Source of the DNA: Pseudomonadota bacterium
GTDB lineage: Bacteria > Pseudomonadota > Gammaproteobacteria > Halothiobacillales > Halothiobacillaceae
Assembly: GCA_021795795.1 (NCBI GenBank)
Contig: JAJYPA010000162.1
Location: forward strand, 1 to 14,714
Direction of reading: 5' to 3'
Length of the DNA: 14,714 nt
Under the pieces are notes generated by a model. The model ran no database searches, was not told the DNA's origin, and was given only the letters and a program-made list of their open reading frames with translations. Numbering within the stretch: position 1 is the stretch's first letter; every line of letters begins with the position of its first letter. Below, piece by piece: positions 14,580 through 14,714 of the stretch. Both the position numbers and the translations under genes were made by a program.

Positions 14580-14714
14580 GCCCGCCGCCGGCAGGACCCT
14601 GGGACATCACACCAGGACAGCCATTCTGGTGTAACTCTGGAACAGGTCACCCTGAATGGCCGGGAGCCCTGGTCCGAAGAGCCGGATACACCAGGCTGCC
14701 CCGTGCTGGTCATC
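14580..14714. other. Right edge without a supported gene
   Basis: Several frames are open to the edge. The minus-strand frame of the WXXGXW-like reading frame is open from 14714 to a TGA at 14607-14609, and a plus-strand frame without an ATG is open from 14538 to 14714. Neither translation resembles a family I know, and the window ends before either can be judged. Confidence 0.3.

Overview
The window reads as chromosomal DNA of a Gram-negative proteobacterium. Outer-membrane proteins (a TolC-type channel and a TonB-dependent receptor), a tripartite RND pump, a periplasmic histidine acid phosphatase and a lipoprotein all point that way. The mix of families recalls acidophilic Acidithiobacillus-type genomes, but that is an impression from gene content; no marker gene fixes the taxon. 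No rRNA, tRNA, transposase or CRISPR array was found.

Layout. Bases 1-362 hold no gene I can support. Bases 363-7668 look like one five-gene plus-strand operon: a small b-type cytochrome, a histidine acid phosphatase of the AppA/Agp type, then an outer-membrane TolC-like channel, a periplasmic adaptor and an RND inner-membrane transporter. After a 52-base gap, the last four genes each overlap the next by 4 bases. A TonB-dependent receptor follows (7816-10212), closed by a stem-loop (10240-10263). Next is a TPR-sulfotransferase fusion (10302-11957), clearly AT-richer than the pump genes. A 264-base stretch with no convincing gene leads to an overlapping pair: a YiiX-like permuted papain-fold hydrolase (12222-12758) and a DUF4878-type lipoprotein (12743-13186). 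This pair ends at a strong intrinsic terminator (13275-13305).

From 13394 rightwards the genes run on the minus strand: a DUF4282 membrane protein, a DUF2934 small protein, an unrecognised 82-residue protein, and a Trp/Gly-rich WXXGXW-like reading frame that may be a fragment.

How the genes may work together. The three pump genes encode a complete envelope-spanning exporter. The cytochrome and phosphatase in front of it are probably co-transcribed with it, which is unusual and is the most interesting arrangement here. The TonB receptor and TPR-sulfotransferase may be a second functional pair with their own control. The right-hand small genes look like ordinary envelope or stress accessory genes. 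The phosphatase has a substituted active-site motif (Gly to Ser) but keeps the other catalytic landmarks and eight cysteines, so its real activity is an open question.
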